NCBI GenBank assembly: GCA_945865355.1
Contig: CAMBDN010000031.1
Location: 1-16,193, forward strand
Length of the DNA: 16,193 bases
Source: Legionella genomosp. 1
GTDB lineage: Bacteria; Pseudomonadota; Gammaproteobacteria; Legionellales; Legionellaceae
Direction: 5' to 3'
A program made the translations under genes and the position numbers. A model generated the notes under the pieces. The model saw only the letters and a list, made by a program, of their open reading frames with translations. It made no database searches and was not told the origin of the DNA. The number at the start of each line of letters is the position of its first letter. Within the stretch, counting starts at the first letter, position 1. Below, one piece after another: positions 13,694 to 16,193 of the stretch.

Positions 13694-13792
13694 ATACTCA
13701 GATAAATTATCATCCTTTAAAAGTCAAGTCTTGCTATTTAAGCAGCGGATCGTTAATCTTCGCGCAGTTATTTTTCAGAATTAAGGGACCCT

Positions 13793-14590
13793 GTGGATAG
13801 CATTGAGATTTTTCAAATAGATGCTTTTACTGATAAAGTATTTCATGGAAATCCTGCCGCTGTTTGTTTATTAGATGAATGGCTAAATGACGAGTTATTG
13901 CAAGCTATTGCTTTTGAGAATAATCTGTCTGAAACAGCGTTTGTTATCGAGGATAGCAGCGGTTACCAAATTCGTTGGTTCACTCCTAATGGTGAAATTG
14001 ATATATGTGGGCACGCTACATTGGCTGCGGGTTTTCTCTTGTTCGAATTAGGCAAGTTAACAGTAGATACTGTTATTTTTTCAAGTTTGAGTGGGCCGCT
14101 GCAAGTACGGAAAAATGGTGCTCTCCTGACGTTAAATTTCCCTCGTTTAAATTTTACAAAGATGGACAGTACTGATGTCATGGTAGAGGTTTTGTCTGGC
14201 CTTATTGACAGGCCTATAGAGGAAGTGTTTGATAGTGATTTGGATTATATCGTTCTATTGAAGCATGAAAAGCAAGTGTCACAAGCGCAGGTTAATTTGC
14301 AAGCGCTTGCAAAGTTACCTAAGCGAGGGTTAATTTTAACCGCCAGCAGTAGTGAGGCTGATTTTTACTCACGTTGCTTTTATCCAAGACATAATATTGC
14401 AGAAGACCCTGTGACAGGAACGGCCCATTGTGTTCTTGCACCATTCTGGTCAGCCCGCCTGAATAAGAATAATTTACACGCTATTCAGGGTTCACTTCGT
14501 AAGGGAGAGGTTTTTTGTGAGCTGCTTGATGATCGTGTGTATATTTCAGGCTATTGTAAATGGTATTTAAAAGGTAATTTAGTGATTTGA
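13793..14590 (+). CDS. PhzF-family isomerase/epimerase-like protein
   Basis: A 265-residue cytoplasmic protein of the PhzF family, which shares the diaminopimelate-epimerase fold. The N-terminus (FQIDAFTDKVFHGNPAAVCLL, from about residue 7) is the family start. The catalytic glutamate is Glu47 in LSETAF. CGHATLAA (72-79, His74) and EDPVTGTAHC (204-213, Asp205) complete the active site. PhzF itself isomerises a phenazine precursor, but most members, likely including this one, have unknown substrates and no phenazine genes are nearby. The start is GTG at 13793, four bases after AAGGGA (13783-13788). It lies upstream of prpB with a 60-base gap to the preferred prpB start and the same orientation, so it may be co-transcribed. 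Confidence 0.92.
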   Translation: MDSIEIFQIDAFTDKVFHGNPAAVCLLDEWLNDELLQAIAFENNLSETAFVIEDSSGYQIRWFTPNGEIDICGHATLAAGFLLFELGKLTVDTVIFSSLSGPLQVRKNGALLTLNFPRLNFTKMDSTDVMVEVLSGLIDRPIEEVFDSDLDYIVLLKHEKQVSQAQVNLQALAKLPKRGLILTASSSEADFYSRCFYPRHNIAEDPVTGTAHCVLAPFWSARLNKNNLHAIQGSLRKGEVFCELLDDRVYISGYCKWYLKGNLVI

Positions 14591-14650
14591 TGGTTTTAAA
14601 GAGCTGTGCTAAAAATTCAAGTAGAACGTTTAAAAAAGGAGTATGACTGG

Positions 14651-15532
14651 GTGACAGCATCTAATGGAAAGCGGTTTAAAACTTTGGTTAAAGAGCAAGC
14701 ACCCTTGCAAGTACTTGGCGCAGTCAATGCCTACTCTGCTATGCTTGCTGAGGCTGCGGGTGGGCAGGCGATTTACCTTTCAGGGGCAGGTGTTGCCAAT
14801 GCATCCTATGGCTTGCCAGACTTAGGCATGACTGGCTTGGCTGAGGTGTTGGAAGATGTACGTCGCTTGACTGAGGCATGTTCATTGCCATTGCTCGTTG
14901 ATGTGGATACAGGTTGGGGACATGTATTCAATATTGCGCGAACGGTTAAATTGATGGAACGAGCGGGCGTTGCGGCCATTCATATTGAAGATCAAATGGC
15001 TGCAAAACGGTGTGGACATAGGCCCAATAAAATGATTGTTTCAAAGCAAGAAATGGGCGATCGTATTAAAGCCGCTGTGGACGCGCGAATTGATCCTGAC
15101 TTTGTCATTATGGCTAGGACGGATGCTTATGCCTTAGAGGGCATGCAAGCAGCCCTAGAAAGGGCCGCATTTTGTATAGAGTTAGGTGCCGATATGATCT
15201 TTCCAGAGGCATTGACCACGCTAGATGAGTATCGATCATTTACAAACCATTTAAGTGTCCCAATATTAGCCAATATTACTGAGTTTGGTAAAACGCCACT
15301 GTTTACTCGTGACCAACTAGCACAGGCGGGTGTGGGCCTGATTTTGTATCCACTAAGTGCGTTCAGAGCCATGTCTATGGCTGCGTTAAACACTTATCGA
15401 AATATTATAGAACAGGGTACGCAGCAAAAAATGTTAGATCATATGCAAACTCGTAATGACTTGTATGAAATATTGAAGTATCGTGACTTTGAAAAGAAAC
15501 TAGATCAATTTATGGAGGGGCAGGATGGTTAA
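14651..15532 (+). CDS. prpB: 2-methylisocitrate lyase
   Basis: PrpB cleaves 2-methylisocitrate into pyruvate and succinate, the last step of the methylcitrate cycle that disposes of propionyl-CoA. The isocitrate-lyase superfamily marks are all present: YLSGAGVANASYGLPDLGMT (42-61), DVDTGWG (84-90, metal-binding aspartates) and KRCGHRP (119-125) with catalytic Cys121. The frame extends to a GTG at 14606, but the GTG at 14651 follows AAGGAG (14636-14641) by nine bases and gives 293 residues, close to the E. coli length of about 296, so it is preferred. The stop overlaps the prpC start by eight bases, indicating one operon. Confidence 0.95.
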   Translation: MTASNGKRFKTLVKEQAPLQVLGAVNAYSAMLAEAAGGQAIYLSGAGVANASYGLPDLGMTGLAEVLEDVRRLTEACSLPLLVDVDTGWGHVFNIARTVKLMERAGVAAIHIEDQMAAKRCGHRPNKMIVSKQEMGDRIKAAVDARIDPDFVIMARTDAYALEGMQAALERAAFCIELGADMIFPEALTTLDEYRSFTNHLSVPILANITEFGKTPLFTRDQLAQAGVGLILYPLSAFRAMSMAALNTYRNIIEQGTQQKMLDHMQTRNDLYEILKYRDFEKKLDQFMEGQDG

Positions 15533-16193
15533 TAAATCAGCTGGATTAGCGGGTGTGGTTGCTGGGCAATCAGCCATTGCTACAGTAGGACAGGAAGGTA
15601 AAGGCTTGAACTATCGTGGTTATTCCATCGATGATCTAGCCGCTCATGCAATGTTTGAAGAGGTCGCGTATTTGCTGCATTACGGACAACTTCCGACAAA
15701 AGCGGAGTTAGCAACCTATCTTAATAAACTACAAAATTTGCGTGACCTTCCTGATGATTTAAAAAAAGTATTAAAGCTTATTCCTAAAAATACACATCCA
15801 ATGGATGTGCTCCGCACTGGATGCTCAATGCTTGGAACATTAGAGCCTGAAAAAGATTTTTCAGAGCAGTATAATATTGCGGATCGGCTGCTAGCGTTAT
15901 TCCCTGGTATGTTGTGTTATTGGTACGCCTATCATTTCTTCGGTAAGGAAATCAGTGGGAAGAGTAATGAGCAGACCATTGGTGGTCATTTTCTTTCTAT
16001 GCTACATGGCAAAGAGCCTAGTAAAATTCAACGAGATATGATGAATGTGTCGCTTATTTTATATGCCGAACATGAATTTAATGCCTCAACGTTCGCAGCC
16101 CGCGTTACTGCAGCGACACTTGCTGATTTTTATTCAGCGATAACCTCGGCAATTGGGACATTGCGTGGCCCCTTACATGGTGGTGCCAATGAA
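15525..16193 (+). CDS. prpC: 2-methylcitrate synthase, N-terminal part (cut by window edge)
   Basis: The frame is open from ATG 15525 to the window end and gives 223 residues, somewhat over half of the usual 370-390. PrpC condenses propionyl-CoA with oxaloacetate to 2-methylcitrate. The sequence starts KSAGLAGVVAGQSAIATVGQ and GLNYRGYSIDDLA (27-39), typical of methylcitrate synthases rather than the larger TCA citrate synthase. LRTGCSMLG, LYAEHEFNASTFAARV and LRGPLHGGANE (213-223, with active-site His218) follow. GGAGGGG just upstream, inside prpB, is the ribosome site. The ATG lies within the end of prpB. A following prpD or acnD-prpF would be expected but is outside the window. Confidence 0.95.
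   Translation, partial: MVNKSAGLAGVVAGQSAIATVGQEGKGLNYRGYSIDDLAAHAMFEEVAYLLHYGQLPTKAELATYLNKLQNLRDLPDDLKKVLKLIPKNTHPMDVLRTGCSMLGTLEPEKDFSEQYNIADRLLALFPGMLCYWYAYHFFGKEISGKSNEQTIGGHFLSMLHGKEPSKIQRDMMNVSLILYAEHEFNASTFAARVTAATLADFYSAITSAIGTLRGPLHGGANE

Noticed and set aside
13513..13713. 66-codon minus-strand frame in the spacer after the effector-like gene
   Set aside because: No ribosome site or signal; the hairpin content explains conservation better, so it is treated as part of a structured or repeated element.
13731..13759. Promoter for the PhzF gene (TTGCTA and TAATCT at 17 bases)
   Set aside because: The -10 matches only 3 of 6 positions, so it is not separable from chance.
14606..14650. 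Fifteen extra N-terminal codons of prpB
   Set aside because: No ribosome site precedes GTG 14606, whereas AAGGAG precedes GTG 14651 and gives the family length.

Overview
The window looks like chromosome of a moderately AT-rich gammaproteobacterium, most likely Legionella or a close relative in the Legionellales. The evidence is the set of housekeeping proteins (PcnB followed by FolK, bifunctional MnmC, HemL, HemJ, PrpB and PrpC of gammaproteobacterial type) and one 762-residue protein without signal peptide or membrane segments. The C-terminal half of that protein resembles, from memory only, uncharacterised Legionella proteins of the Dot/Icm-effector kind. No search was possible, so the genus is an inference.

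Layout. The left edge (3-125) is the tail of a transposase, probably ISAzo13-like. Positions 247-994 hold two small exported proteins transcribed divergently from a shared intergenic region: a Gly/Tyr/Arg-rich four-cysteine protein (-) and a repeat-bearing lipoprotein (+). A SAM-dependent methyltransferase (+) and a UspA-like protein (-) converge and share a CTAG as both stop codons. A small unknown gene and the pcnB-folK operon follow on the minus strand, and terC-hemJ runs divergently on the plus strand. A strong hairpin then separates hemJ from a convergent rubredoxin gene of only 58 codons.

After a 428-base gap with two promoter candidates come hemL, an endonuclease/exonuclease/phosphatase-family gene and mnmC, packed with a 2-base gap and a 4-base overlap, so probably one transcription unit. 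The effector-like gene (11167-13455) stands alone, with non-coding sequence on both sides. On its left lies a possible gene remnant (10900-11058); on its right lies a 337-base spacer carrying consecutive hairpins. The right end is a PhzF-family gene, prpB and the first 223 codons of prpC, the start of a methylcitrate-cycle operon for propionyl-CoA catabolism.

Themes. HemL (5-aminolevulinate formation), HemJ (protoporphyrinogen oxidation) and rubredoxin (electron transfer) lie within about 2.4 kb, though in three transcription units. The rest is ordinary core metabolism interrupted by accessory islands: the transposase tail, the small exported proteins and the effector-like gene. The two places most worth a second look are the 762-residue protein with its PEPG-repeat tail and the structured spacer at about 13500-13720. 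I found no rRNA, tRNA, CRISPR array or complete insertion sequence.
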